Part shown: positions 40,901 to 54,194 of the stretch, piece by piece
Numbering within the stretch: the stretch's first letter is position 1
Layout: each line of letters starts with the position of its first letter
Source: Lytechinus pictus
Lineage: Eukaryota > Echinodermata > Echinoidea > Temnopleuroida > Toxopneustidae
DNA: 64,000 nt
Reading direction: 5' to 3'
Assembly: GCF_037042905.1 (NCBI RefSeq)
Contig: NC_087259.1
Span: forward strand, 21,362,001 to 21,426,000
Position numbers and translations under genes: made by a program
Notes under the pieces: generated by a model
The model's database searches: none
Seen by the model: only the letters and a program-made list of their open reading frames with translations
Told to the model about the DNA's origin: nothing

Positions 40901-42550
40901 TCCTGGCTGTCACCTAAGTCATAATATACAATATTTTTAAAATTTCATTCAAAAGATGTCGATGAGCCTAATTATAGTTAATATGAGGGATGCATCCAGA
41001 ATTTCATAAAAGAGCATAAAAATCTTTGATATTCTGTTTATTTTTTTCCACAAAGTTTGTCACTCAAAAATATTTGGTAAATTCCTTTCAAATTTGCTGA
41101 CAAGAAGTAGTCTACTGATGTGAGAGCACTCATAAAAAGGGAGGGGGAGGGGGACACAATGCCAGAATCTCCCTAAAGATTGCCTTACCCAATCAATACA
41201 TTTGTGATCGAATCATTAACAAAATTTGATGTTGTCTACTGTCACTGTGGTTAGAATTCAATTTATTTTCAAAACATAATAAATTTATTTATTTCTGCAG
41301 AGGTAACCCATTTCGTCATCAAGACATGTGAGCGTCTTTTTTCTCTTTCCAGTTGGCTCAGCAGTAAGATTTTCATCCTCCTCCTGTACCCCATCCTCTT
41401 CCTACTCTACCTCCTCCTCCTCTACCACCATCATAACCCCTTGATCTTCCTCTTCGACCGCCGGCCTAAGAGGGGTAGCTTGGGCAGCTTTCCCTTTTCT
41501 GGTCCTTTTTCTGGGAGGTATGTTTGAAAACGCCGTGGTATCGCCTCGTAATCTGATATGATATATATATGATATGATAATCCGCCACCATCGGCACGGC
41601 GTTTTATAGCAGCGCGGACGGTTGTTGCGCAATCGCTGCCCAGTCATCAGCGGCGCAGCAAAAGCGCATGGCGAACGCCTGTAGTGGGCTGAGAACGTGT
41701 GCCACATGCCACCCAAAGAAGGAAGCGTCGTGGTGGAAGCTGTGTGAAGCGTGTCGAGCGCAAGGCAGTCGCCTTGTAAACGGAAGCAGCGTAGCAGAAT
41801 TGTCTTGGGAACGGGCCTGAAAACCACGGGCGATCGGTGCCGCTTTTAATGCGCTTATACTACGCTTTATGCGTTGGGGCTCCGTTACAGCTACGAATAT
41901 GTCGTTTGTAATACGCTCATGACTCGATTGTGATGCGCTTTAGCACCTCCGCGATCTCGCTACGTAAGTTTTGAACATGTTCAAAATTTTGTGGCGACCA
42001 TAAAGATGGTGGCGATCCTTGCCGCTTCAGAAAAGATCAAGGTACGACGGAGAAGATTGAAAAGATCAAGGCACGATTAAGCTACGTTATACCACGCTTT
42101 GTCGATTTTTGACGATCGCAGTGGAATCGCCATCTAGTGAGATGGGGGTAAGGAGTGTGAGTAGGCAGATTTGACGTCCTGAGTCCACACTGGTTTGCCT
42201 TGTTTCTTGTCTTTATGGGCTTTGTGAGGGAGTCTCAAGGAGAGCTCTAGAATCTGATCTTGAAGACGACCAAAGAGCAGATCCACGGTGGCATGGTCCA
42301 GAGATAGTGAGTGTAGGTTTCGGAAGATGGTGGCTGCTTCTAGTTCCAGTGGGTTGGTGTAAAGTGAAGCAATTTCATTGCGATCACTGGGCCACAAGAT
42401 GGAGTATCTCTGGACTGGTGTAAGATGGTTAGCGGTTGCCTCAGGCATGCGCTTTGGTCCAGCTGGAGACTTGGAAGTAGGGAGTTCTGCTGTGATGAGA
42501 ACAGGACGATGATCGGAGGAGTTGAGGGGATGTTCTGCAATAATTTTATG
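37935..42550 (-). pseudogene. LINE (endonuclease/RT type), truncated and interrupted
   Basis: A 5'-truncated non-LTR retrotransposon on the minus strand. It begins near 42550 at the end of an AP endonuclease, with motif SDHRPV (about 42506-42523). A linker follows, then the reverse transcriptase: KLHKAPGLDNI, PLHKGGSKPISEPSSYRGISL, LLDAAKAFDCVWH, KGVRQGGILSPLLYNIFIDGL and the LADDVALIA catalytic motif (39225-39251). After the RT comes a C-terminal CRLC-HFLASC zinc-knuckle-like motif (about 38240-38288) and a stop at 37978-37980. An AAG-rich tail lies at 37935-37951. Frames shift near 40220, 39365 and 38400. A Harbinger-like insertion at 40396-42148 splits the ORF. Removing it with one TAA copy makes YSHSLAHWKKW read through. 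I see no RNase H. The clade is undetermined. Confidence 0.9.
40396..42148. mobile_element. Harbinger-like DNA transposon inserted in the LINE
   Basis: 1,753 bp with termini CCCCCATCTCACTAG on both ends in inverted orientation (15 of 15), extending as imperfect AAGGCGAT/ATGGCGAT. TAA lies on both sides (40393-40395, 42149-42151), the TWA duplication typical of PIF/Harbinger. Subterminal zones (40430-40650, 41570-42110) are rich in GCGATCG, TACG and CGCTT motifs. A small plus-strand open frame (40790-40921) reads DVQNLVGL then RRRRRPKRYRVRSWL, similar to the N-terminus of Harbinger nucleases. A minus-strand acidic segment with KRTRKGK (about 41402-41530) could be the second, Myb-like ORF. The nuclease core is missing, so the element is non-autonomous. 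Confidence 0.87.
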
Positions 42551-42801
42551 TTAAGAATAGAGCCCTATATCCTCTGGGGGGGGGGGGGGAAGGGGGATGA
42601 TAAAGCCATCGATCCTGGATTTCTTAGAGCCATCATCAGACATGAAGGTATAATCACTAGGAGAGCAGCTAAGTGAAGTAAGACTGCACAAATCTTATCG
42701 TAATCACTTGCTTTAAAACTCTATTACATGTATAATGTGGCAGAGCGAGTGGAAAAGGGCACTTGCTTCCCGTGGTAACAACATTGTAATCCCGTCCATA
42801 G
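42551..42801. other. Spacer with G13 run
   Basis: A G run at 42578-42590 next to the truncated LINE 5' end. Nothing else recognised. Confidence 0.35.
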
Positions 42802-42805
42802 TTAA

Positions 42806-43412
42806 AGGGGTGGTCCATGCTGGAGATATTTATATCTCAATAAATAGGGGAAAATTCACAGAGCAAATGCTGAAAATTTGTTCAAAATCGGATAACAAAT
42901 AACGAAGTTATTGAATTTTAAAGTTTCTAAATATTGTGTGAAAACAGTTATATGCACATCGTCATGAATATTCATTAGGTGGGTTGATGATGTCATATCC
43001 CCACCTGTTCTTTTGTGTTTCATTATATGAAATTAGGTTTATTTAAAAGGTTTATTAAAAAAATTCTACCAAGAACTAAAGCAATTGGATTGACAACTGA
43101 TTAACTGCATAGTTATTTATTGCCGCAACTTTTTTCATCATAATGGAGACACATCATATGAAAAAAATGAAACAATTGTTATAATAACATAAGAAAAAGG
43201 AAAGTGGGGATATGACATCATCAGCCCACCTAATGAATATTCATGACTGTTTGCATATAACTGTTTCCACAAAATATTGATAAACTTTAAAATCAAATAA
43301 CTTCGTTATTTGTTTTCCGATTTTGATGAAATTTTCAGCATTTTGCTTTGTGAATTTTACTCTATTTATATAAATATTAAATATATAAATAGTTTCAGCC
43401 CGGACAATCTCT
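42806..43412. mobile_element. Foldback MITE B, long TIRs, TTAA duplication
   Basis: 607 bp with arms of about 220 bp. The arms share GTAAAATTCACA-AGCAAA-TGCTGAAAATTT, CAAATAACGAAGTTATT, TTATATGCA, CATGAATATTCATTAGGTGGG and GATGATGTCATATCCCCAC. The ends are AGGGGTGGTCC and AGAGATTGTCC (reverse complement). TTAA lies at 42802-42805 and 43413-43416. It has the same design and size as the elements at 37290 and 45349, but the arms differ in sequence. Confidence 0.87.
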
Positions 43413-43416
43413 TTAA

Positions 43417-43879
43417 GTAATAAACTCGATTTTGAGCAAGTAGAAATAGGGGAAATGCTTGCCTTTCCACGCCATTTTGTTTCTACCAACGAATATAGCG
43501 ACCAACAAAGTCCAAATATATTCGTTGGACTTCGAAAGAAAGTGATGGGATCGAGCTTATCTATCAAGTCAGGCAATTTAGGCTTTCGTCTTTCTTTTGT
43601 TTGATTTACATAGGTTGTCAGTGAGACGGGGCTTTGTGCGGTGAGGCACTGTCGATTTGCTTTTTTCGATAATCCATCTTTTGTCAGTCTCGAAATTAGC
43701 TTTCAATAAGTATGTTTACAGTATACTCTGCCTGATTTCTTGTTTTTTTTTATCCAGCCAATCTCTTGTAAATATTGCAATCTTTTTTGATTTATAATAA
43801 AAACATAAATATATATAAAAAAAGAAAATCGTGATATTTCAATTCCTAAAACAGTTTAAAGGTTCTGCACCATCCAAGT
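43417..43879. other. Non-coding spacer
   Basis: Contains an inverted pair around 43485-43535 (CCAACGAATATA/TATATTCGTTGG). No gene. Confidence 0.4.
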
Positions 43880-44690
43880 CCGAATTGATTCCTATTGAGG
43901 CATAGCTCTAAATACAACTCATATGTTAAAATCTAAGAATCCATATGTTTCGTTTTAAACCAACTTGCTATAAGCTCCACTCCTAAAAAGGTGAGCTGAC
44001 TTCTCATTCCCTCGATCCGTGACATCATCTGTCAATCTGAATCAGCATCACCAATGATATTTTACAGTAGACAATGTTACGTAACTTTCCACATCTCATC
44101 ACATGAGTCGATCACAATTATTATAATCACATTGGCATTTTCATTCATCTGCTCGTGATGCTGCATATCATGCATGTCTGACATCGTAACTTTATAATGT
44201 TGAGACTGTTAACAGGTGGTTAGCTCGGGCAAGTACCTCCCTGAACAATTGTTCAACATTTTATGGATCAGTCAAGTTGGTCCTTATTGTCACATTGAAA
44301 TATTGTATAATTAAAACAATTTAAAAAAAATAGTGAGTGAGGGACATCATCGACTCTCTGATTTCCATATCACTGAGTTGTGCATAATTGTTTTGTGAAA
44401 AATAAGCGAAAGTTTAAAATGCCATAACTTTCTTATTTTACATGCGATTTTGATGAAATTTTCAGTGTTGTGCTTGTTTGAGTTTGCTCTATTTATTAAA
44501 ATCAAAATTTTTCTGGGGTGGACTTTAACAGGTGGTTAGCCCGGGTAGGCTACTGGCACTTTCCAATCGGCTGAAGTTTGACGAATGATGCCACGGAGGG
44601 AATGAGACCTGAGCTCTCCTTTTAGTGCTAGGATTCTTAAATTGTAACTAGGACTATGAATCAATAGGAATCAAATTTCTGGTGAATTTA
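43880..44690. mobile_element. Inverted-repeat element with a nested TTAA-family fragment
   Basis: The outer arms start ATTGATTCCTATTGA (43886) and end TCAATAGGAATCAAAT (44661-44676), and pair through AGCTCA/TGAGCT and CTCATTCCCTC/GAGGGAATGAG. Between them, 44264-44526 is a right-half copy of foldback family A (CAGTCAAGTTGGTCCTTA to GGGGTGGACTTTAA). A 20-bp direct repeat TTAACAGGTGGTTAGC-CGGG borders that fragment at 44209 and 44525. Confidence 0.6.
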
Positions 44691-45348
44691 CACTTCGTGT
44701 ATCATATTTCTTTATTTCTCTCATCGTTCTCTGTTTTTTTTTCTTCTGTTTTCTGCACCCCGCGTCAATTTTTTATTCTTTCAAATTACATGTAATATTT
44801 AACATTTAAAAATGCAAACTATGTCCTTAAATCATATCTATAAGGAAGGTATTTCCAGAAGTATGAGAGCGTGAATGCGAGAAAGCTATTAGCGACCGAG
44901 CATTACATATTTTGCCCGTTAGGGCTTCTGCTGACTTGTTTATTATTATTATTATTATCATCATTCATCCAGGATGGTGGAGAGGCAACATTTTCAAATA
45001 TATATATTTTTCTTCCCGCCCCCTTATTTTCTTCTTGTTCACGTTTGTTTTTGTGCCAGGCCCCCTAAGATTCTTAAAGTTCTGTCGTTACAAATGATGG
45101 AGGATGTACTTACATGATGTAGATCATTACTATGAAGGCGCAGAATTATGCGATTTGTTTTCGAGAAAGCAAAACGACCGAGCTTTATAAAGGCTGATGC
45201 CATCAATTGACGTGGGGCAAAACGACCATGTTATCATCATTCATTCTTTTCTTAATTTTCACTTGCGTTCTTCCAGTTGGGATGTAATATGTCTTTTACA
45301 TAGTTTTCCTTGTGTTGTGTCTGCAAGTACGTGCTGATTATTATTTAA

Positions 45349-45925
45349 AGGGGAATCCAACCCAAATAAAATCTTGTTTTTATAAGAAAAAGAAAAATCA
45401 GACAAGTTGATAGGTGAAAGTTTGAACAATACTGGACAAACATCAAGAAAGTTATGAATTTTTAAAAGTTGTAAAAATTGGTAATCACTATACCCATGGA
45501 GACTTCAAATTGGCCGCATATGGGATGTCATAGTGATGTAAGGCAAGGACTACTCTTCCATGTACTCCAATACATATTATGGCTAAAATGTCATTTTTCT
45601 AAAAGTTTCATATCAAATTATATTTTTCTTTCATGAGGACATAAAACAATTTACTACCTGGGTTATATTTAGATTACTGCCCCAGGGGAATGGGTACTTA
45701 GGAGAAAACCACAAATCTCTGGTAATAAAGTACATGGCTTATGGGAAAGTTGTCCTTGCCCCTTGTCATAATTTACTTACCCAGTTGCCAATTTGAAATC
45801 TACATACTATTAGTGATCTCAATTTTAAAGCAGCTTCTCCGATTTCTTTCAAACTTTCACCATTCTGTTTAATTAATTTTTATCCTTCCCAACACAACAT
45901 TTTATGGCCAAGGCTGGATTCCCCT
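45349..45925. mobile_element. Foldback MITE C, long TIRs, TTAA duplication
   Basis: 577 bp with ends AGGGGAATCCA on both sides (perfect in inverted orientation) and TTAA at 45345-45348 and 45926-45929. The arms diverge inward but both carry GGTGAAAGTTTGAA and AAATTGGC segments. No open reading frame. It is a third member of the same structural type as 37290-37886 and 42806-43412. Confidence 0.87.
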
Positions 45926-46081
45926 TTAACAGTAAATTAGGACAAAGGGAGTTGTACTAGTTATTAGTCATCTCGGACACTTTGGGATTGTACGAGTTCG
46001 TAAACAATCCCTTTGGAGGCAAAATATAGCAAGAGGAACATAGCACAGTGGAATTATATTTGGAAAAGAGCAAGTCATCGC

Positions 46082-46199
46082 GTGTATTTATGACCTTTAA
46101 AGCACCTACTTTTGCTAATCAGGACAAAATTTATGCATCAGTGTTGAGTGAGAAAACGCCGGGTGGCTTTCTGAGGCGAACCCCGATAAGGATATTAAT
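46082..46199 (+). promoter_or_regulatory. Upstream promoter block of actin gene 3 shared with gene 1
   Basis: GTGTATT-GACCTTTAAA, AAAACGCCGGGT, TTTCTGAGGCGA and GATAAGGATATTAAT occur in the same order as at 17362-17460. Gene 2 lacks the block. Confidence 0.6.
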
Positions 46200-46241
46200 A
46201 ATAAAGTGAGTGTGCGCAGTCCACGTTGAGTCAAATGTTCT

Positions 46242-46251
46242 CCTTATATGG
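46242..46251 (+). promoter_or_regulatory. CArG box (actin gene 3)
   Basis: CCTTATATGG, identical to that of gene 1, 36 bp upstream of the TATA-like box. Confidence 0.8.
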
Positions 46252-46287
46252 TCAACGTGTTCCACGTTCGAATGATGCGGTCATCAT

Positions 46288-46294
46288 TATAATA
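46288..46294 (+). promoter_or_regulatory. TATA-like box (actin gene 3)
   Basis: TATAATA within GCGGTCATCATTATAATAC, conserved with gene 1. The inferred start is near TCATTC at 46319. Confidence 0.65.
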
Positions 46295-46318
46295 CCCGAT
46301 CGCTTCTTCGTTTCTGCA

Positions 46319-46381
46319 TCATTCCAACCTAGAAGTACCAGCCAGCTCACAGGTGGTGAAAATCTTGTTCTCCTCATTTCG
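46319..46381 (+). other. Actin gene 3 non-coding exon 1 (5' UTR)
   Basis: Shares GCATCATTCCAACCT and CTCACAGGTGGTG with gene 1 exon 1 and ends TTTCG|GTAAGTT. The leader intron is 46382-49668 (3,287 bp, acceptor CTTCCTCAG), twice as long as in gene 1 and partly filled by LINE and MITE remnants. Confidence 0.65.
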
Positions 46382-46705
46382 GTAAGTTTCACCTTCAATT
46401 ATCGTGTAATTAGTTACGAATTCACTGAATTTATCTGGCTATTGTTTTATCATGTAAGCAGGTTGTAGTTCGTAATCAGTCGGAGGAATTCCGCACTTAT
46501 TTCAGTCAATTGCTTTTGGAGTTGTGAGTTTCTTTTCATTCTCCATCTCGAAATAGGAGCTTAAATTTATTCAATTTCAATATAGAAAAGAAGAATGCAT
46601 TCGCTGTACTTTACGCTTTATTTTGTTTTCAATGAAAATGTATGTTTTTTTTTTAATTTTAACCCGTTTTTTTTAAATATAGCTACATAGTCTTTTTTTG
46701 CGTGA

Positions 46706-46740
46706 GGACACCTGTTCTTATTCAAGTTTGCCACGCCTAC
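46706..46740 (+). promoter_or_regulatory. Conserved intronic block A in the actin gene 3 leader intron
   Basis: GAGGACACCTGTTC then TTGCCACGCCT, matching 18019-18057 of gene 1. Confidence 0.5.
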
Positions 46741-47120
46741 ATGCACACGTTTCTCGAGCGAACGCCATCACGGCTAGGCTTGCCGCGCCCACTTTCGGGA
46801 TAGTATCCCCTGCTTTCAACGCGTAAATCCGGAACCTTGCGTTATTATTCTGCTGCTGAATTTCAGTTGTGAACATTCTGAAAATCTTTTTTTCATTCAA
46901 AATTTCACTCGTAAAACCGTGTTTTGTCAATCATTCTGGCATTCGTTAGTATTTAACGGAGAAATATGCGCAGATGATAATTGTCGATTGTGCATTGTGA
47001 TATTAGTTGTGCATCCACAATCTTGTGACCATAATGTGAACAATGTTAAATTGAACTGAATCGTAAGTGGTTTTCACAGGCCCTTTACAAGCGTAATTGA
47101 TCATTTCAGTGCAAACAGGT

Positions 47121-47350
47121 TTAGATTTTTAGATTTAGATTTATTCATTTTCCGTTCACAAAGCACAACAAAATCAAACAATACATAGTCAAATTTGAAG
47201 TACAACATCAATCGGAGTAAGGTATAAACAATGAGAACTAATGCGAACTAAAGTAACTTTGACTATAATGACTATATAAAACAGAACGGAGGGGCTTGCC
47301 AAGAAAAGCAAAGCTTGCTATCCAACTTCAACCAAATCATGTAACATTGA
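47121..47350 (-). mobile_element. LINE 3'-end remnant in the actin gene 3 leader intron
   Basis: Read on the minus strand, the stretch ends GTGCTTTGTGAACGGAAAATG followed by an AATAAATCTAAATC tail (47121-47150). Such tails are typical of CR1/L2-like elements. It lies inside the first intron and enlarges it. Confidence 0.5.
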
Positions 47351-47875
47351 TTATTTATCTCAAATGCCTGCGAGTCTTCCACAACAATGTATATACAGAT
47401 GAATTATGCAAACTTGTTGGAATACCCTGAAATTATTTTGAAATGGAAATGAATTTCCCCCTTAAGCTTTCCATAATTTAATATTTCTCTTTTGTTAGCT
47501 CTTGCTTATAAAACCTTTCCCCAAATCTATCGTTTTGGCAAGACTGATGTCCCCTCACACAATTATTTTTGTCGTACGAGGTCTTCTAGAATTGTCAAAT
47601 ATTTTGCAGAATACAAATAGAAGTGGATGCATAATAGCAAACGAAAAAAAAGCATGACGGTAACGTGGAATAGTTCGCCTCGATCAACCTACATCGACTC
47701 AGCTTGGATAATTTTTTCCCCTTTATGGTCGAGTTCGTCATTCTGAATCAGCTGTTCATTGTGTGAGCATGTAGGCGCGAAGCAAGTTCATTTTTTCTGC
47801 ATAAATGAATATTCAAGTGCGTCGTGCGATTGTTCTGTCTAACAATTGGTGGACAGCTAAGGACGGTCCCGCCTT

Positions 47876-47943
47876 TTTGCATGCATAATTGATTAACTTC
47901 ACCCGGAGGTCATTCATAAATTTCGGAGAAAGGCGTGGCATGG
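47876..47943 (+). promoter_or_regulatory. Conserved intronic block B in the actin gene 3 leader intron
   Basis: TTTGCATGCATAA, GGAGGTCATTCATAAATTTC (20 of 20 identical to gene 1) and GGCGTGGCATGG in the same order as 18906-18983 of gene 1. Confidence 0.6.
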
Positions 47944-48394
47944 CGCGAACAAGCTAGAGCTCCCATATATGGGCATGCAACCTGTGCGTTTTGTGTGAAG
48001 GGTGCGGGAGGGCACACAAACCAAGGAGAGTGATATCATCTTGCACAAAACCTTAAGCCGCTAAGAGAAGTATCCGAATTTCTGATAAAAATGAAAAAAA
48101 GGGAAGGTAATCAGCCTTACAAGTTGCAAGAAATTCGACGTCTATTGATGGGATAAATTCTGCTAAATAGTAAAATAAACATATCGGGAAAATTTCCAAA
48201 ATCTTATATAATGAATTGCGGAAAAGCCCTATGAGCTTAAAATTTTAACACAGCTCCTTTTTGCTTTTGACCTCTTTTGTTTACAATCTTACCGATCCAC
48301 AAAATGATTTCATGTGAATACCAAGAGCAGATATTATTCTGAATAGTGCTTCCGAATATCCTATATCATTATCATCATATTTTCAAAGTTTTAA

Positions 48395-48988
48395 CATGAC
48401 ATCATGAACATAGCTCAATATATAGAGTAAAATTCGCCGAGTTTAACGCTGAAAATTTCATCTAAATCTAATGACAAATAACGAAGTTATCGGAGTTTTA
48501 GATTTAACAATATTTTGTGAAAATTCGTGTGCTTATCCTGAATATTTATTAGGTGTGTTGATGATCGCTGTCATGTCCCCACTTTTACGTTGTTACATGA
48601 AATCACAAAATTTCATTTGATATTTTCATCAATATGTGTTATGATATTATGTCTCCCCTGTAACAAAATAAGTTGCAACGATGATTGATGCTTTAAATCG
48701 ATTGTCATTTTTTTTTCATTCTTGATGGTCAATATTGGATTATAAATACAATTTCATAAAATAAAATGAAAAAGATATAGTTGGGATATGAGTATCAGCT
48801 TCCTCAATGTAAATTCATGAAAACATGTATAGAACTGTTTAACTAAAGTAATTAATGCAAGAGTTTAAACTTTAAAATATCATAACTTTCTTATTCCTTG
48901 TAATATTTTGATTTAATTGTTAGTGTTTTGTTTGTCTGATTTAACTTTATGTGTTCAAATTATAAGAGTTCAGCCCACTCTACCCCTT
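48395..48988. mobile_element. Decayed foldback MITE D (related to B)
   Basis: The left part has AGAGTAAAATTCGC, CTGAAAATTTCATC, CAAATAACGAAGTTAT and ATTAGGTG-GTTGATGAT; the right part ends TTCAGCCCACTCTACCCCTTTA. This matches the arms of the 42806 element, but the left terminus and the TTAA duplication are eroded. It lies in the gene 3 leader intron. Confidence 0.65.
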
Positions 48989-49682
48989 TATTCCCACTAC
49001 CCAAAAAGCAGTCATCATGCATGATTTTTATTTTCGAGTCTGATGCAGGAATTTGACGTCCATGCAAGTGCATATGACTTTAAATTGCTGAATACCATCT
49101 ACAAAGAAAATTAAATGGATGTATTTCTTATGATCGAAATAGACTGACGATTTTCATCGAAAATCCCTAAGTCGAGAAACGCGTCAAAAAAAATAAAAAC
49201 ACACACCAAAAAAGATGTGTACAATTACAAGGGCCTCATCGGAACAAATGTAAAAGTCTGGTGGATTTGTTAATTGTATTTGGGCACACCTCTTTTTATA
49301 CCTAAAGTAGCATAATTATTAGTTCCAGGAAAAAAATACAGCTTTATATATATATATTTCTATATAACATACAAGGATGAATTGAGGCCCAAACCAGGGG
49401 GGGGGGGGGGTTATTGGATTTCATCTACACCCCCTCCGGCCGTGAGATTAGTCTGTAAACCAGACACTTGTATATAGGGTAAACCTTTCAAAAGTATTTG
49501 TCACCATCGTCCTGAAAATTTAATCTCATTGTGATGATCAACTTGATCGCATAATTAAAGCCCATGTGCCACTATAGAGCTACCTTTTCAGACGAAAAGG
49601 ACTCCTTACGATGTGTCTTATGTCATAGTAGACATTGCCTGTAACATCTGATTATTTATCTTCCTCAGTACACGAAAAATAA

Positions 49683-51447
<1,765 letters not shown>

Positions 51448-51990
51448 ACTACTCAACCGTACTTGTTGAACAAACACTCGAACATTACCATTTTCAGTGT
51501 GAGAAATCTTGGGAGATAGAAGAGACTTCCATCTCCATGAGATTCATTGTCTTGTTTTTGATGGTTCATCTAGTTGTCACAGTAAATTCAATAGAAGGAC
51601 AACCAAACCGATGCATTCTTAAAAGTTGGATACTGCCAAGATAAATTGGTTTGTGCCAAGTTAACCAGGAAGATATTCATATAATTTGTTTCCCATTTTC
51701 TTGAAAATTGTGCATTTTCCTTTTTTGGGAAGTTTTGCAACATTATTCCTACCAAATTTGCAAACATTAAGGCCTAGTATTTATTTTTGTTCTACCTGAA
51801 TGCCGAAATCCTGCCAAAGCAACCTTGGATTATTTTTTATCACTTTGAAAGTTACATTTTCGACCCTTGCATTCTGTTCTGTTCAATTTGTTTCACGCCG
51901 CCAAATTGATTGTATATATTATTTCACATAATATGAACAAAAAAGTTTGAAAAACATGAATTCTGTAAATAAATTTATACATATGCTGGT
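51448..51990 (+). terminator. Actin gene 3 3' UTR and poly(A) signal
   Basis: AATAAA at 51968-51973 in CTGTAAATAAATTTATAC, with TTGTATATATTATTTCA about 60 bp upstream, both as in gene 2. Cleavage is expected shortly after 51985. Confidence 0.65.
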
Positions 51991-52950
51991 AAATGGCCTG
52001 ATTATTTTCATTCATTCAATCTAATATCAGTGTTTAAACTGGGAGTGTGACTGATAAATTGAATGTTTGGTGTCAACTGAGGAAGGAGTAATAACCTGAA
52101 TGACATGTTATCTCCAAATAATTGATATTATATGACACCTACATAGATCCATGTCATGTGATTACTAGTAGTTGCTTGGTGTCGATCATTTTACAATGAC
52201 GTCATCATCCGTGCAATTTTTGATCCACACGATTTTGTCCATTGCACCCTCGCCGGGACAGATTTGCATTAAAAATAATGTCAATTGACAATCAAATATG
52301 ATCTATTTTTAGGTGTAATATAAAACAAATAATGAATGTTGTTTGCATATATGCAATGGACAGAGTACTTCAGTCGGCATGTTCGGTGAAAGATTAAATG
52401 AATGACCCATTTAACTCGGCTACGTCTCAATGTATGTGTCAATTCACCTTTCACCTGATGAAATATGTCCTTTGCACTCATAAACATTCATTATTTGTAT
52501 ATTATTTACAAAATTTGCATTAATTGTGTGTGTGTGTGTGTGTGTGTACGTGCGTCGATAATGGTGGGTGTGTGTGCGCGCAACTGTGTGTGTATAGGTT
52601 TGATGGCCATGGCTCACAATATCTAATTTCAAACATTACGAGATAAAACCAAGAAATTATATTTTATACAGGAGCGCAAAAACAACTCAGTATCATGTAG
52701 GTCTGACAAAACTTTTCAGAGACTATGGAGTATAGATTTCTAAGGAAGACTAGATTTCTAAAGCAAAATTTCAAAGAATGCTCGAGGGATGAAAAGTTCG
52801 TGTTTATTTAATTACCGACATGAATGATGTCTGGAAATAGCTATGCTTGCACACTATGCTAAAAGAATTGATACCGTTTCAAACACACCAATCTGTACAG
52901 CGAAATCGATATCAATGTGCTAAATCATATTGGCATATAGGACAAGCGAG
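51991..52950. other. Non-coding spacer with GT microsatellite
   Basis: A (GT)n run at 52526-52548 continues as a degenerate GTGTGCGCG stretch to about 52597. No gene. Confidence 0.45.
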
Positions 52951-53088
52951 CATGGGTGTCGATCGGTATTCTTGGTTGGGGGGGATGATTGACACAAATG
53001 TTCTTGTGGATGGGGATCTTTCAACATTACCCCCACTAAAATCACAAATTAGGACATTTGGGAGTGGTTGATATGCATGGTGTTCTTG

Positions 53089-54194
53089 CAGTGGCGTACC
53101 GTGAGTCACGGCATTGGGGGGGGGTACCAGCAAAATTTTTGAGTCACTTAGTGAGCGCGCGAAGCGCGCTCAGTTGCCAGGTATACTGACCTTATAGGGA
53201 CATTTTAAGGACAGAGCCATTAAACGGATATGTATCTCACTGCTCAAATAATGCGAGCGCGAAGCGCGAGCTCAAAATTTTTGATATGCAGACCAAAAAA
53301 GGACATTATAAGCAAATTTTTGTAATTATGATACATACCTGTCTCGCTAAACAAACAATGCGAGCGCGAAGCGCGAGCTGAAATTTTTGTAAATATTTAC
53401 CCCAAACAAGGACATGTTAAGGACTATATTTTAGGAATCCATTAAGAGTATACATATCTCACCATAGTCATCTAATGCGAGTGCAAAGCGCTTGCTGATT
53501 TTGCTACATCTAAACACATGAAGCACTTTTTGTAGTCATTGTAATCATGATAATACGCATCTGACTCATCAAATATTGCGAGCGCGAAGCGCGAGCTGAA
53601 AAATTAGGATATTCAGACCTGAAGAGAAGCATTCTAAGGCCTGTTTGTAAGAATTCACTAAGACCATACGATACGTATTTCACTAAACAAATGATGCGAT
53701 CGAAAAATTTTGATATTCAGATCAGAAAAAGGGACATTTTAAGGACTGATTTTTAGGAATTCATGAAGAGCAGTCATATCTCACCAATCTACTAGTGCGA
53801 ACGTAAGCATGGACAGGAAATGTTTTATATTAACACCTTAAAATGGGGCAATCACTTTAAGTAGTCATAAAAAAGAACCATATGTCACTACATAAAACAA
53901 TAATAAGTCGAAGTGCGAGGAAATATATTTGGTGTATATTAACTTAAAAACGTTAAACAGACAATGCGAGTACCGGGAACAATGAAGAAATCTAGGACTG
54001 AGCTAAATAAAGTTATGAAAAAATGTTTCTTATGTATTATAACATAACATTATTATAATATAACATTATAATGAACAATAATTTCTTCATTCCCACTACG
54101 TTTCTCTTCCTTTCTCCTCTTCCCCGTTTTTTTTTTGGCCAGCCGATTGGGGGGCACGTGCCCCCATGCCCCCCCCCCCGTAGTTACGCCACTG
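53089..54194. mobile_element. Inner hAT element carrying a tandem repeat array
   Basis: 1,106 bp with ends CAGTGGCGTAC and CAGTGGCGTAAC (reverse complement), and perfect 8-bp TGTTCTTG at 53081-53088 and 54195-54202. CAGTGGCG termini with an 8-bp duplication place it in hAT. The interior is a decayed array of about 108-bp units (53150-53960). No transposase is present. Confidence 0.9.
53150..53960. repeat. Tandem array, ~108-bp unit with GAGCGCGAAGCGCGAG core
   Basis: Cores lie at about 53252, 53360, 53478 (degenerate) and 53578, with weaker ones after that. Each core is followed by a GATATTCAGACC-like segment, an AGGACATTTTAAGGA-like segment and TATCTCAC-AA. The core at 53151 is instead an inverted repeat, GAGCGCGC-GAA-GCGCGCTC. 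Homology fades to the right. Confidence 0.85.

Noticed and set aside
53150-53960. CRISPR-like array because of short regular repeats
   Set aside because: The units are homologous along their whole length, the DNA is eukaryotic, and the array is transposon cargo.
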